From NCBI RefSeq assembly GCF_910591885.1, contig NC_063275.1, positions 5,072,501 to 5,136,500 of the forward strand: a DNA stretch of 64,000 bases. The letters are read 5' to 3'. Numbering within the stretch: the stretch's first letter is position 1; every line of letters starts with the position of its first letter. This document shows, in pieces, positions 50,001 through 63,688 of the stretch. A model generated the notes under the pieces. The model saw nothing but the letters and a program-made list of their open reading frames with translations, ran no database searches and was not told where the DNA came from. This stretch comes from Bombus terrestris (lineage: Eukaryota > Arthropoda > Insecta > Hymenoptera > Apidae). A program made the position numbers and the translations under genes.

Positions 50001-51321
50001 TATTTGCACCTGCCCGAGGAGCCGGAAGCTTTTATCGAATTGCTCACTGAGCAAAGTTTACATGTTATCAATTGTTTTACACAAAGAGTAATAGTTCGGC
50101 GAAGTGCAGTGCAACGTGAGTACCAGTATCGCTGAGAAAACTTGGAAATAACCGGAACTAAATGTAAGGAAATATAAAGTATATGTATAACCAGGAAGTT
50201 GAAACTAATGAAAATATATGTTAGGAATTATATAGAATGTGTGTAGCATAAAATTGTAATCGTTGCTCGCTCCGCACGCTCGTAGAAAAATGGTCCAACC
50301 TCACAACCGATCCGGCTCGCTCGCAAATTTGAAGTAAATCGCCTCCATATCGAAGGACGAACGCAGGTGGGATTGGTTTTAGGTTAGGCTATAGTTTTTC
50401 GAGCGAGCGCAGCGAGCGAGCAATGCCTAAACGTGCATCTCAAACCAATTGATTGGCACGTAGGTACATAGAAATATTTGCACCAGCCCGAGGATCCGGA
50501 AGCTTTTATCGAATTGCTCACTGAGCAAAGTTTACATGTTATCAATAGTTTTACACAAAGAGTAATAGTTCGGCGAAGTGCAGTGCAACGTGAGTACCAA
50601 TATCGCTGAGAAAACTTGGAAATAACCGGAACTAAATGTAAGGAAATATAAAGTATATGTATGACCAGGAAGTTGAATCTAATGAAAATATATGTTAGGA
50701 ATTATAAAGAATCTGTGTAGCATAAAATTGTAATCGTTGCTCGCTCCGCTCGCTCATAAAAAGATAGTCCAACCTCACAACCGATCCGGCACGTTCGCAA
50801 ATTTGAAGTGAATTGCCTCCTTACCGAAAAACGAACGAAAGAGGGATTGGTTTTAGGTTAGGCTATAGTTTTTCGAGCGAGCGCAGCGAGCGAGCAATGC
50901 GTAAACGTGCGTCACAAACCAATTGATTGGCACGAAGGTACATAGAAATATTTGCACCAGCCCGAGGAGCCGGAAGCTTTTATCGAATTGCTCACTGAGC
51001 AAAGTTTACATGTTATCATTAGTTTTACACAAAGAGTAATAGTTCGACGAAGTAAAGTGCAACGTGAGTACCAGTATCGCTGAGAAAACTTGGAAATAAC
51101 CGGAACTAAATGTAAGGAAATATAAAGTATATGTATAACCAGGAAGTTGAAACTAATGAAAATATATGTTAGGAACTATGAAGTATGTGTGTAGCATGAA
51201 AATTGTAATCGTTGCTTGCTCGCAGCGTGCGCTCGTAAAAATCTAGTCCAACCTCACAACCGATCCGGCTCGCTCTCAAATTTGAAGTAAATCGCCTTCT
51301 TATCGAAGGTCGAACGCAAGT
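47046..51321 (+). repeat. Nine monomers of domain III, mainly E and V heads
   Basis: Monomers start at 47046 E-A, 47520 E-A, 47994 W-A*, 48473 V-B, 48947 E-A, 49421 V-A, 49895 V-A, 50369 P-B and 50843 E-C. Those at 48473 and 49421 share AAAGTATACATG. The one at 49421 switches after CAGGAAATATATG to an A-type tail. GGTTTTACGTTAGG marks 47994 and 49421. The monomer at 50369 has a GGATCC (BamHI) site near 50494 from a single change. Confidence 0.82.
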
Positions 51322-54300
51322 GGGATTGGTTTTATGTTAGGCTATAGTTTTTCGAGCGAGCGCAGCGAGTGAGCAATGCCTAAACGTGCGTCTCAAACCA
51401 ATTCATTGGCACGTAGGCACATAGAAATAATTGCACCTGCCCGAAGAGCCGGAAGCTTTTATCGAATTGCTCACTGAGCAAAGTTTACATGTTATCAATT
51501 GTTTTACACAAAGAGTAATAGTTCGACGAAGTACAGTGCAACGTGAGTACCAGTATCGCTGAGAAAACTTGGAACTAACCTGAACTAAATGTAAGGAAAT
51601 ATAAAGTATATGTATAACCAGGAAGTTGAAACTAATGAAAATATATGTTAGGAACAATGAAGTATGTGTGTAGCATGAAAATTGTAATCGTTGCTTGCTC
51701 GCAGCGTGCGCTCGTAAAAATCTAGTCCAACCTCACAACCGATGCGGCTCGATCTCAAATTTGAAGTAAATCGCCTTCTTATCGAAGGTCGAACGCCAGT
51801 GGGATTGGTTTTATGTTAGGCTATAGTTTTTCGAGCGAGCGCAGCGAGCGAGCAATGCCTAAACGTGCGTCTCAATCCAATTCATTGGCACGTAGGCACA
51901 TAGAAATAATTGCACCTGCCCGAAGAGCCGGAAGCTTTTATCGAATTGCTCACTGAGCAAAGTTTACATGTTATCAATAGTTTTACACAAAGAGTAATAG
52001 TTCGACGAAGTACAGTGCAACGTGAGTACCAGTATCGCTGAGAAAACTTGGAAATAACCGGAACTAAATGTAAGGAAATATAAAGTATATGTATAACCAG
52101 GAAGTTGAAACTAATGAAAATATATGTTAGGAATTATATAGAATGTGTGTAGCATAAAATTGTAATCGTTGCTCGCTCCGCACGCTCGTAAAAAAATGGT
52201 CCAACCTCACAACCGATCCGGCTCGCTCGCAAATTTGAAGTAAATCGCCTCCATATCGAAGGACGAACGCAGGTGGGATTGGTTTTAGGTTAGGCTATAG
52301 TTTTTCGAGCGAGCGCAGCGAGCGAGCAATGCCTAAACGTGCGTCTCAATCCAATTCATTGGCACGTAGGCACATAGAAATAATTGCACCTGCCCGAAGA
52401 GCCGGAAGCTTTTATCGAATTGCTCACTGAGCAAAGTTTACATGTTATCAATAGTTTTACACAAAGAGTAATAGTTCGACGAAGTAAAGTGCAACGTGAG
52501 TACCAGTATCGCTGAGAAAACTTGGAAATAACCGGAACTAAATGTAAGGAAATATAAAGTATATGTATAACCAGGAAGTTGAAACTAATGAAAATATATG
52601 TTAGCAATTATATAGAATGTGTGTAGCATAAAATTGTAATCGTTGCTCGCTCCGCACGCTCGTAAAAAAATGGTCCAACCTCACAACCGATCCGGCTCGC
52701 TCGCAAATTTGAAGTAAATCGCCTCCATATCGAAGGACGAACGCAGGTGGGATTGGTTTTAGGTTAGGCTATAGTTTTTCGAGCGAGCGCAGCCAGCGAG
52801 CAATGCGTAAACGTGCGTCACAACCAATTGATTAGCACGTAGGTACACAGAAATATTTGCACCTGCCCGAGGAGCCGGAAGCTTTTATCGAATTGCTCAC
52901 TGAGCAAAGTTTACATGTTATCAATAGTTTTACACAAAGAGTAATAGTTCGACGAAGTACAGTGCAACGTGAGTACCAGTATCGCTGAGAAAACTTGGAA
53001 CTAACCGGAACTAAATGTAAGGAAATATAAAGTATATGTATAACCAGGAAGTTGAAACTAATGAAAATATATGTTAGGAACTATGAAGTATGTGTGTAGC
53101 ATGAAAATTGTAATCGTTGCTTGCTCGCAGCGTGCGCTCGTAAAAATCTAGTCCAACCTCACAACCGATGCGGCTCGCTCTCAAATTTGAAGTAAATCGC
53201 CTCCATATCGAAGGACGAACGCAGGTGGGATTGGTTTTAGGTTAGGCTATAGTTTTTCGAGCGAGCGCAGCGAGCGAGCAATGCGTATACGTGCGTCACA
53301 AACCAATTGATTAGCACGTAGGTACACAGAAATATTTGCACCTGCCCGAGGAGCCGGAAGCTTTTATCGAATTGCTCACTGAGCAAAGTATACATGTTAT
53401 CAATTGTTTTACACAAAGAGTAATAGTTCGGCGAAGTGCAGTGCAACGTGAGTACCAATATCGCTGAGAAAACTTGGAAATAACAGGAAATATATGTAAG
53501 GAAATATAAAGTATATGTATGACCAGGAAGTTGAATCTAATGAAAATATATGTTAGGAATTATAAAGAATGTGTGTAGCATAAAATTGTAATCGTTGCTC
53601 GCTCCGCTCGCTCATAAAAAGATAGTCCAACCTCACAACCGATCCGGCGCGTTCGCAAATTTGAAGTGAATTGCCTCCTTACCGAAAAACGAACGAAAGA
53701 GGGATTGGTTTTAGGTTAGGCTATAGTTTTTCGAGCGAGCGCAGCGAGCGAGCAATGCGTAAACGTGCGTCACAAACCAATTGATTGGCACGAAGGTACA
53801 TAGAAATATTTGCACCAGCCCGAGGAGCCGGAAGCTTTTATCGAATTGCTCACTGAGCAAAGTTTACATGTTATCAATAGTTTTACACAAAGAGTAATAG
53901 TTCGACGAAGTAAAGTGCAACGTGAGTACCAGTATCGCTGAGAAAACTTGGAAATAACCGGAAATAAATGTAAGGAAATATAAAGTATATGTATAACCAG
54001 GAAGTTGAAACTAATGAAAATATATGTTAGGAATTATATAGAATGTGTGTAGCATAAAATTGTAATCGTTGCTCGCTCCGCACGCTCGTAAAAAAATGGT
54101 CCAACCTCACAACCGATCCGGCTCGCTCGCAAATTTGAAGTAAATCGCCTCCATATCGAAGGACGAACGCAGGTGGGATTGGTTTTAGGTTAGGCTATAG
54201 TTTTTCGAGCGAGCGCAGCCAGCGAGCAATGCGTAAACGTGCGTCACAACCAATTGATTAGCACGTAGGTACACAGAAATATTTGCACCTGCCCGAGGAG

Positions 54301-57300
54301 CCGGAAGCTTTTATCGAATTGCTCACTGAGCAAAGTTTACATGTTATCAATTGTTTTACACAAAGAGTAATAGTTCGACGAAGTACAGTGCAACGTGAGT
54401 ACCAGTATCGCTGAGAAAACTTGGAACTAACCGGAACTAAATGTAAGGAAATATAAAGTATATGTATAACCAGGAAGTTGAAACTAATGAAAATATATGT
54501 TAGGAACTATGAAGTATGTGTGTAGCATGAAAATTGTAATCGTTGCTTGCTCGCAGCGTGCGCTCGTAAAAATCTAGTCCAACCTCACAACCGATGCGGC
54601 TCGATCTCAAATTTGAAGTAAATCGCCTTCTTATCGAAGGTCGAACGCCAGTGGGATTGGTTTTATGTTAGGCTATAGTTTTTCGAGCGAGCGCAGCGAG
54701 CGAGCAATGCCTAAACGTGCGTCTCAATCCAATTCATTGGCACGTAGGCACATAGAAATAATTGCACCTGCCCGAAGAGCCGGAAGCTTTTATCGAATTG
54801 CTCACTGAGCAAAGTTTACATGTTATCAATAGTTTTACACAAAGAGTAATAGTTCGACGAAGTACAGTGCAACGTGAGTACCAGTATCGCTGAGAAAACT
54901 TGGAAATAACCGGAACTAAATGTAAGGAAATATAAAGTATATGTATAACCAGGAAGTTGAAACTAATGAAAATATATGTTAGGAATTATATAGAATGTGT
55001 GTAGCATAAAATTGTAATCGTTGCTCGCTCCGCACGCTCGTAAAAAAATGGTCCAACCTCACAACCGATCCGGCTCGCTCGCAAATTTGAAGTAAATCGC
55101 CTCCATATCGAAGGACGAACGCAGGTGGGATTGGTTTTAGGTTAGGCTATAGTTTTTCGAGCGAGCGCAGCGAGCGAGCAATGCGTAAACGTGCGTCACA
55201 ACCAATTGATTAGCACGTAGGTACACAGAAATATTTGCACCTGCCCGAGGAGCCGGAAGCTTTTATCGAATTGCTCACTGAGCAAAGTTTACATGTTATC
55301 AATAGTTTTACACAAAGAGTAATACTTCGACGAAGTACAGTGCAACGTGAGTACCAGTATCGCTGAGAAAACTTGGAACTAACCGGAACTAAATGTAAGG
55401 AAATATAAAGTATATGTATAACCAGGAAGTTGAAACTAATGAAAATATATGTTAGGAACTATGAAGTATGTGTGTAGCATGAAAATTGTAATCGTTGCTT
55501 GCTCGCAGCGTGCGCTCGTAAAAATCTAGTCCAACCTCACAACCGATGCGGCTCGATCTCAAATTTGAAGTAAATCGCCTTCTTATCGAAGGTCGAACGC
55601 CAGTGGGATTGGTTTTATGTTATGCTATAGTTTTTCGAGCGAGCGCAGCGAGCGAGCAATGCCTAAACGTGCGTCTCAAACCAATTCATTGGCACGTAGG
55701 CACATAGAAATAATTGCACCTGCCCGAAGAGCCGGAAGCTTTTATCGAATTGCTCACTGAGCAAAGTTTACATGTTATCAATAGTTTTACACAAAGAGTA
55801 ATAGTTCGACGAAGTACAGTGCAACGTGAGTACCAGTATCGCTGAGAAAACTTGGAAATAACCGGAACTAAATGTAAGGAAATATAAAGTATATGTATAA
55901 CCAGGAAGTTGAAACTAATGAAAATATATGTTAGGAATTATATAGAATGTGTGTAGCATAAAATTGTAATCGTTGCTCGCTCCGCACGCTCGTAAAAAAA
56001 TGGTCCAACCTCACAACCGATCCGGCTCGCTCGCAAATTTGAAGTAAATCGCCTCCATATCGAAGGACGAACGCAGGTGGGATTGGTTTTAGGTTAGGCT
56101 ATAGTTTTTCGAGCGAGCGCAGCGAGCGAGCAATGCCTAAACGTGCGTCTCAATCCAATTCATTGGCACGTAGGCACATAGAAATAATTGCACCTGCCCG
56201 AAGAGCCGGAAGCTTTTATCGAATTGCTCACTGAGCAAAGTTTACATGTTATCAATAGTTTTACACAAAGAGTAATAGTTCGACGAAGTACAGTGCAACG
56301 TGAGTACCAGTATCGCTGAGAAAACTTGGAAATAACCGGAACTAAATGTAAGGAAATATAAAGTATATGTATAACCAGGAAGTTGAAACTAATGAAAATA
56401 TATGTTAGGAATTATATAGAATGTGTGTAGCATAAAATTGTAATCGTTGCTTGCTCGCAGCGTGCGCTCGTAAAAATCTAGTCCAACCTCACAACCGATG
56501 CGGCTCGCTCTCAAATTTGAAGTAAATCGCCTTCTTATCGAAGGTCGAACGCCAGTGGGATTGGTTTTATGTTATGCTATAGTTTTTCGAGCGAGCGCAG
56601 CGAGCGAGCAATGCCTAAACGTGCGTCTCAAACCAATTCATTGGCACGTAGGCACATAGAAATAATTGCACCTGCCCGAAGAGCCGGAAGCTTTTATCGA
56701 ATTGCTCACTGAGCAAAGTTTACATGTTATCAATAGTTTTACACAAAGAGTAATAGTTCGACGAAGTACAGTGCAACGTGAGTACCAGTATCGCTGAGAA
56801 AACTTGGAAATAACCGGAACTAAATGTAAGGAAATATAAAGTATATGTATAACCAGGAAGTTGAAACTAATGAAAATATATGTTAGGAATTATATAGAAT
56901 GTGTGTAGCATAAAATTGTAATCGTTGCTCGCTCCGCACGCTCGTAAAAAAATGGTCCAACCTCACAACCGATCCGGCTCGCTCGCAAATTTGAAGTAAA
57001 TCGCCTCCATATCGAAGGACGAACGCAGGTGGGATTGGTTTTAGGTTAGGCTATAGTTTTTCGAGCGAGCGCAGCGAGCGAGCAATGCCTAAACGTGCGT
57101 CTCAATCCAATTCATTGGCACGTAGGCACATAGAAATAATTGCACCTGCCCGAAGAGCCGGAAGCTTTTATCGAATTGCTCACTGAGCAAAGTTTACATG
57201 TTATCAATAGTTTTACACAAAGAGTAATAGTTCGACGAAGTAAAGTGCAACGTGAGTACCAGTATCGCTGAGAAAACTTGGAAATAACCGGAACTAAATG

Positions 57301-57509
57301 TAAGGAAATATAAAGTATATGTATAACCAGGAAGTTGAAACTAATGAAAATATATGTTAGGAACTATGAAGTATGTGTGTAGCATAAAAATTGTAATCGT
57401 TGCTTGCTCGCAGCGTGCGCTCGTAAAAATCTAGTCCAACCTCACAACCGATCCGGCTCGCTCTCAAATTTGAAGTAAATCGCCTTCTTATCGATGGTCG
57501 AACGCAAGT
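51322..57509 (+). repeat. HOR unit III-3, 13-mer (6188 bp)
   Basis: Order: 51322 S'-C (GAGTGAGC, GGAACAATG), 51801 S-A, 52275 S-A (TTAGCAATTA), 52749 W-A* (CACAACC, 478 bp), 53227 V-B (AAAGTATACATG), 53701 E-A (GGAAATAAATG), 54175 W-C, 54653 S-A, 55127 W-C, 55605 S'-A, 56079 S-C, 56557 S'-A, 57031 S-C. The first six recur in order from 57510. Confidence 0.87.
55605..57509 (+). repeat. Tandem dimer duplication (S'-A, S-C) x 2, about 952 bp
   Basis: S'-A monomers at 55605 and 56557 share the head TTATGTTATGC and CTCAAACCAATTCATTGG. They alternate with S-C monomers at 56079 and 57031. The S-C at 56079 is a hybrid: A-type GCATAAAATTG is joined to C-type box 2, giving 478 bp. Confidence 0.85.
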
Positions 57510-60500
57510 GGGATTGGTTTTATGTTAGGCTATAGTTTTTCGAGCGAGCGCAGCGAGTGAGCAATGCCTAAACGTGCGTCTCAAACCAATTCATTGGCAC
57601 GTAGGCACATAGAAATAATTGCACCTGCCCGAAGAGCCGGAAGCTTTTATCGAATTGCGCACTGAGCAAAGTTTACATGTTATCAATTGTTTTACACAAA
57701 GAGTAATAGTTCGACGAAGTACAGTGCAACGTGAGTACCAGTATCGCTGAGAAAACTTGGAACTAACCGGAACTAAATGTAAGGAAATATAAAGTATATG
57801 TATAACCAGGAAGTTGAAACTAATGAAAATATATGTTAGGAACAATGAAGTATGTGTGTAGCATGAAAATTGTAATCGTTGCTTGCTCGCAGCGTGCGCT
57901 CGTAAAAATCTAGTCCAACCTCACAACCGATGCGGCTCGATCTCAAATTTGAAGTAAATCGCCTTCTTATCGAAGGTCGAACGCCAGTGGGATTGGTTTT
58001 ATGTTAGGCTATAGTTTTTCGAGCGAGCGCAGCGAGCGAGCAATGCCTAAACGTGCGTCTCAATCCAATTCATTGGCACGTAGGCACATAGAAATAATTG
58101 CACCTGCCCGAAGAGCCGGAAGCTTTTATCGAATTGCTCACTGAGCAAAGTTTACATGTTATCAATAGTTTTACACAAAGAGTAATAGTTCGACGAAGTA
58201 CAGTGCAACGTGAGTACCAGTATCGCTGAGAAAACTTGGAAATAACCGAAACTAAATGTAAGGAAATATAAAGTATATGTATAACCAGGAAGTTGAAACT
58301 AATGAAAATATATGTTAGGAATTATATAGAATGTGTGTAGCATAAAATTGTAATCGTTGCTCGCTCCGCACGCTCGTAAAAAAATGGTCCAACCTCACAA
58401 CCGATCCGGCTCGCTCGCAAATTTGAAGTAAATCGCCTCCATATCGAAGGACGAACGCAGGTGGGATTGGTTTTAGGTTAGGCTATAGTTTTTCGAGCGA
58501 GCGCAGCGAGCGAGCAATGCCTAAACGTGCGTCTCAATCCAATTCATTGGCACGTAGGCACATAGAAATAATTGCACCTGCCCGAAGAGCCGGAAGCTTT
58601 TATCGAATTGCTCACTGAGCAAAGTTTACATGTTATCAATAGTTTTACACAAAGAGTAATAGTTTGACGAAGTAAAGTGCAACGTGAGTACCAGTATCGC
58701 TGAGAAAACTTGGAAATAACCGGAACTAAATGTAAGGAAATATAAAGTATATGTATAACCAGGAAGTTGAAACTAATGAAAATATATGTTAGCAATTATA
58801 TAGAATGTGTGTAGCATAAAATTGTAATCGTTGCTCGCTCCGCACGCTCGTAAAAAAATGGTCCAACCTCACAACCGATCCGGCTCGCTCGCAAATTTGA
58901 AGTAAATCGCCTCCATATCGAAGGACGAACGCAGGTGGGATTGGTTTTAGGTTAGGCTATAGTTTTTCGAGCGAGCGCAGCGAGCGAGCAATGCGTAAAC
59001 GTGCGTCACAGCCAATTGATTAGCACGTAGGTACACAGAAATATTTGCACCTGCCCGAGGAGCCGGAAGCTTTTATCGAATTGCTCACTGAGCAAAGTTT
59101 ACATGTTATCAATAGTTTTACACAAAGAGTAATAGTTCGACGAAGTACAGTGCAACGTGAGTACCAGTATCGCTGAGAAAACTTGGAACTAACCGGAACT
59201 AAATGTAAGGAAATATAAAGTATATGTATAACCAGGAAGTTGAAACTAATGAAAATATATGTTAGGAACTATGAAGTATGTGTGTAGCATGAAAATTGTA
59301 ATCGTTGCTTGCTCGCAGCGTGCGCTCGTAAAAATCTAGTCCAACCTCACAACCGATGCGGCTCGCTCTCAAATTTGAAGTAAATCGCCTCCATATCGAA
59401 GGACGAACGCAGGTGGGATTGGTTTTAGGTTAGGCTATAGTTTTTCGAGCGAGCGCAGCGAGCGAGCAATGCGTATACGTGCGTCACAAACCAATTGATT
59501 AGCACGTAGGTACACAGAAATATTTGCACCTGCCCGAGGAGCCGGAAGCTTTTATCGAATTGCTCACTGAGCAAAGTTTACATGTTATCAATAGTTTTAC
59601 ACAAAGAGTAATAGTTCGACGAAGTAAAGTGCAACGTGAGTACCAGTATCGCTGAGAAAACTTGGAAATAACCGGAACTAAATGTAAGGAAATATAAAGT
59701 ATATGTATGACCAGGAAGTTGAATCTAATGAAAATATATGTTAGGAATTATAAAGAATGTGTGTAGCATAAAATTGTAATCGTTGCTCGCTCCGCTCGCT
59801 CATAAAAAGATAGTCCAACCTCACAACCGATCCGGCGCGTTCGCAAATTTGAAGTGAATTGCCTCCTTACCGAAAAACGAACGAAAGAGGGATTGGTTTT
59901 AGGTTAGGCTATAGTTTTTCGAGCGAGCGCAGCGAGCGAGCAATGCGTAAACGTGCGTCACAAACCAATTGATTGGCACGTAGGTACACAGAAATATTTG
60001 CACCTGCCCGAGGAGCCGGAAGCTTTTATCGAATTGCTCACTGAGCAAAGTTTACATGTTATCAATAGTTTTACACAAAGAGTAATAGTTCGACGAAGTA
60101 AAGTGCAACGTGAGTACCAGTATCGCTGAGAAAACTTGGAAATAACCGGAAATAAATGTAAGGAAATATAAAGTATATGTATAACCAGGAAGTTGAAACT
60201 AATGAAAATATATGTTAGGAATTATATAGAATGTGTGTAGCATAAAATTGTAATCGTTGCTCGCTCCGCACGCTCGTAAAAAAATGGTCCAACCTCACAA
60301 CCGATCCGGCTCGCTCGCAAATTTGAAGTAAATCGCCTCCATATCGAAGGACGAACGCAGGTGGGATTGGTTTTAGGTTAGGCTATAGTTTTTCGAGCGA
60401 GCGCAGCGAGCGAGCAATGCCTAAACGTGCGTCTCAATCCAATTCATTGGCACGTAGGCACATAGAAATAATTGCACCTGCCCGAAGAGCCGGAAGCTTT

Positions 60501-63500
60501 TATCGAATTGCTCACTGAGCAAAGTTTACATGTTATCAATAGTTTTACACAAAGAGTAATAGTTCGACGAAGTACAGTGCAACGTGAGTACCAGTATCGC
60601 TGAGAAAACTTGGAAATAACCGGAACTAAATGTAAGGAAATATAAAGTATATGTATAACCAGGAAGTTGAAACTAATGAAAATATATGTTAGGAATTATA
60701 TAGAATGTGTGTAGCATAAAATTGTAATCGTTGCTCGCTCCGCACGCTCGTAAAAAAATGGTCCAACCTCACAACCGATCCGGCTCGCTCGCAAATTTGA
60801 AGTAAATCGCCTCCATATCGAAGGACGAACGCAGGTGGGATTGGTTTTAGGTTAGGCTATAGTTTTTCGAGCGAGCGCAGCGAGCGAGCAATGCCTAAAC
60901 GTGCGTCTCAATCCAATTCATTGGCACGTAGGCACATAGAAATAATTGCACCTGCCCGAAGAGCCGGAAGCTTTTATCGAATTGCTCACTGAGCAAAGTT
61001 TACATGTTATCAATAGTTTTACACAAAGAGTAATAGTTCGACGAAGTAAAGTGCAACGTGAGTACCAGTATCGCTGAGAAAACTTGGAAATAACCGGAAC
61101 TAAATGTAAGGAAATATAAAGTATATGTATAACCAGGAAGTTGAAACTAATGAAAATATATGTTAGCAATTATATAGAATGTGTGTAGCATAAAATTGTA
61201 ATCGTTGCTCGCTCCGCACGCTCGTAAAAAAATGGTCCAACCTCACAACCGATCCGGCTCGCTCGCAAATTTGAAGTAAATCGCCTCCATATCGAAGGAC
61301 GAACGCAGGTGGGATTGGTTTTAGGTTAGGCTATAGTTTTTCGAGCGAGCGCAGCGAGCGAGCAATGCGTAAACGTGCGTCACAACCAATTGATTAGCAC
61401 GTAGGTACACAGAAATATTTGCACCTGCCCGAGGAGCCGGAAGCTTTTATCGAATTGCTCACTGAGCAAAGTTTACATGTTATCAATAGTTTTACACAAA
61501 GAGTAATAGTTCGACGAAGTACAGTGCAACGTGAGTACCAGTATCGCTGAGAAAACTTGGAACTAACCGGAACTAAATGTAAGGAAATATAAAGTATATG
61601 TATAACCAGGAAGTTGAAACTAATGAAAATATATGTTAGGAACTATGAAGTATGTGTGTAGCATGAAAATTGTAATCGTTGCTTGCTCGCAGCGTGCGCT
61701 CGTAAAAATCTAGTCCAACCTCACAACCGATGCGGCTCGCTCTCAAATTTGAAGTAAATCGCCTCCATATCGAAGGACGAACGCAGGTGGGATTGGTTTT
61801 AGGTTAGGCTATAGTTTTTCGAGCGAGCGCAGCGAGCGAGCAATGCGTATACGTGCGTCACAAACCAATTGATTAGCACGTAGGTACACAGAAATATTTG
61901 CACCTGCCCGAGGAGCCGGAAGCTTTTATCGAATTGCTCACTGAGCAAAGTATACATGTTATCAATTGTTTTACACAAAGAGTAATAGTTCGGCGAAGTG
62001 CAGTGCAACGTGAGTACCAATATCGCTGAGAAAACTTGGAAATAACAGGAAATATATGTAAGGAAATATAAAGTATATGTATGACCAGGAAGTTGAATCT
62101 AATGAAAATATATGTTAGGAATTATAAAGAATGTGTGTAGCATAAAATTGTAATCGTTGCTCGCTCCGATCGCTCATAAAAAGATAGTCCAACCTCACAA
62201 CCGATCCGGCACGTTCGCAAATTTGAAGTGAACTGCCTCCTTACCGAAAAACGAACGAAAGAGGGATTGGTTTTAGGTTAGGCTATAGTTTTTCGAGCGA
62301 GCGTAGCGAGCGAGCAATGCCTAAACGTGCATCTCAAACCAATTGATTGGCACGTAGGTACATAGAAATATTTGCACCAGCCCGAGGAGCCGGAAGATTT
62401 ATCGAATTGCTCACTTAGCAAAGTTTACATGTTATCAATAGTTTTACACAAAGAGTAATAGTTCGACGAAGTACAGTGCAACGTGAGTACCAGTATCGCT
62501 GAGAAAACTTGGAAATAACCGGAACTAAATGTAAGGAAATATAAAGTATATGTATAACCAGGAAGTTGAAACTAATGAATATATATGTTAGGAATTATAC
62601 AGAATGTGTGTAGCATAAAATTGTAATCGTTGCTCGCTCCGCACGCTCGTAAAAAAATGGTCCAACCTCACAACCGATCCGGCTCGCTCGCAAATTTGAA
62701 GTAAATCGCCTCCATATCGAAGGACGAACGCAGGTGGGATTGGTTTTAGGTTAGGCTATAGCTTTTCGAGCGAGCGCAGCGAGCGAGCAATGCGTAAACG
62801 TGCGTCACAAACCAATTGATTGGCACGAAGGTACATAGAAATATTTGCACCAGCCCGAGGAGCCGGAAGCTTTTATCGAATTGCTCACTGAGCAAAGTTT
62901 ACATGTTATCAATAGTTTTACACAAAGAGTAATAGTTCGACGAAGTAAAGTGCAACGTGCGTACCAGTATCGCTGAGAAAACTTGGAAATAACCGGAACT
63001 AAATGTAAGGAAATATAAAGTATATGTATAACCAGGAAGTTGAAACTAATGAAAATATATGTTAGGAACTATGAAGTATGTGTGTAGCATGAAAATTGTA
63101 ATCGTTGCTTGCTCGCAGCGTGCGCTCGTAAAAATCTAGTCCAACCTCACAACCGATGCGGCTCGCTCTCAAATTTGAAGTAAATCGCCTTCTTATCGAA
63201 GGTCGAACGCCAGTGGGATTGGTTTTATGTTATGCTATAGTTTTTCGAGCGAGCGCAGCGAGCGAGCAATGCGTATACGTGCGTCACAAACCAATTGATT
63301 AGCACGTAGGTACACAGAAATATTTGCACCTGCCCGAGGAGCCGGAAGCTTTTATCGAATTGCTCACTGAGCAAAGTATACATGTTATCAATTGTTTTAC
63401 ACAAAGAGTAATAGTTCGGCGAAGTGCAGTGCAACGTGAGTACCAATATCGCTGAGAAAACTTGGAAATAACAGGAAATATATGTAAGGAAATATAAAGT

Positions 63501-63688
63501 ATATGTATGACCAGGAAGTTGAATCTAATGAAAATATATGTTAGGAATTATAAAGAATGTGTGTAGCATAAAGTTGTAATCGTTGCTCGCTCCGCTCGCT
63601 CATAAAAAGATAGTCCAACCTCACAACCGATCCGGCGCGTTCGCAAATTTGAAGTGAATTGCCTCCTTACCGAAAAACGAACGAAAGA
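57510..63688 (+). repeat. HOR unit III-4, copy of III-3 with an internal four-monomer repeat
   Basis: Order: 57510 S'-C, 57989 S-A, 58463 S-A, 58937 W-A*, 59415 V-B, 59889 E-A, 60363 S-A, 60837 S-A, 61311 W-A*, 61789 V-B, 62263 P-A, 62736 E-C, 63215 V-B. The first six match 51322-54174. The run S-A, S-A, W-A*, V-B then recurs, with TTAGCAATTA monomers at 58463 and 60837 set 2374 bp apart. The P-A at 62263 is 473 bp (GGAAGATTTATCG). Confidence 0.86.

Noticed and set aside
51403..51657. Minus-strand open frames of 83-84 codons with a hydrophobic beginning (also 52356, 57591, 58544, 60918)
   Set aside because: The hydrophobic stretch is the AT-rich middle of the monomer read on the minus strand. 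The start is a TTG created by GGAACAATG or TTAGCAATT variants. No domain or protein-like pattern is seen.
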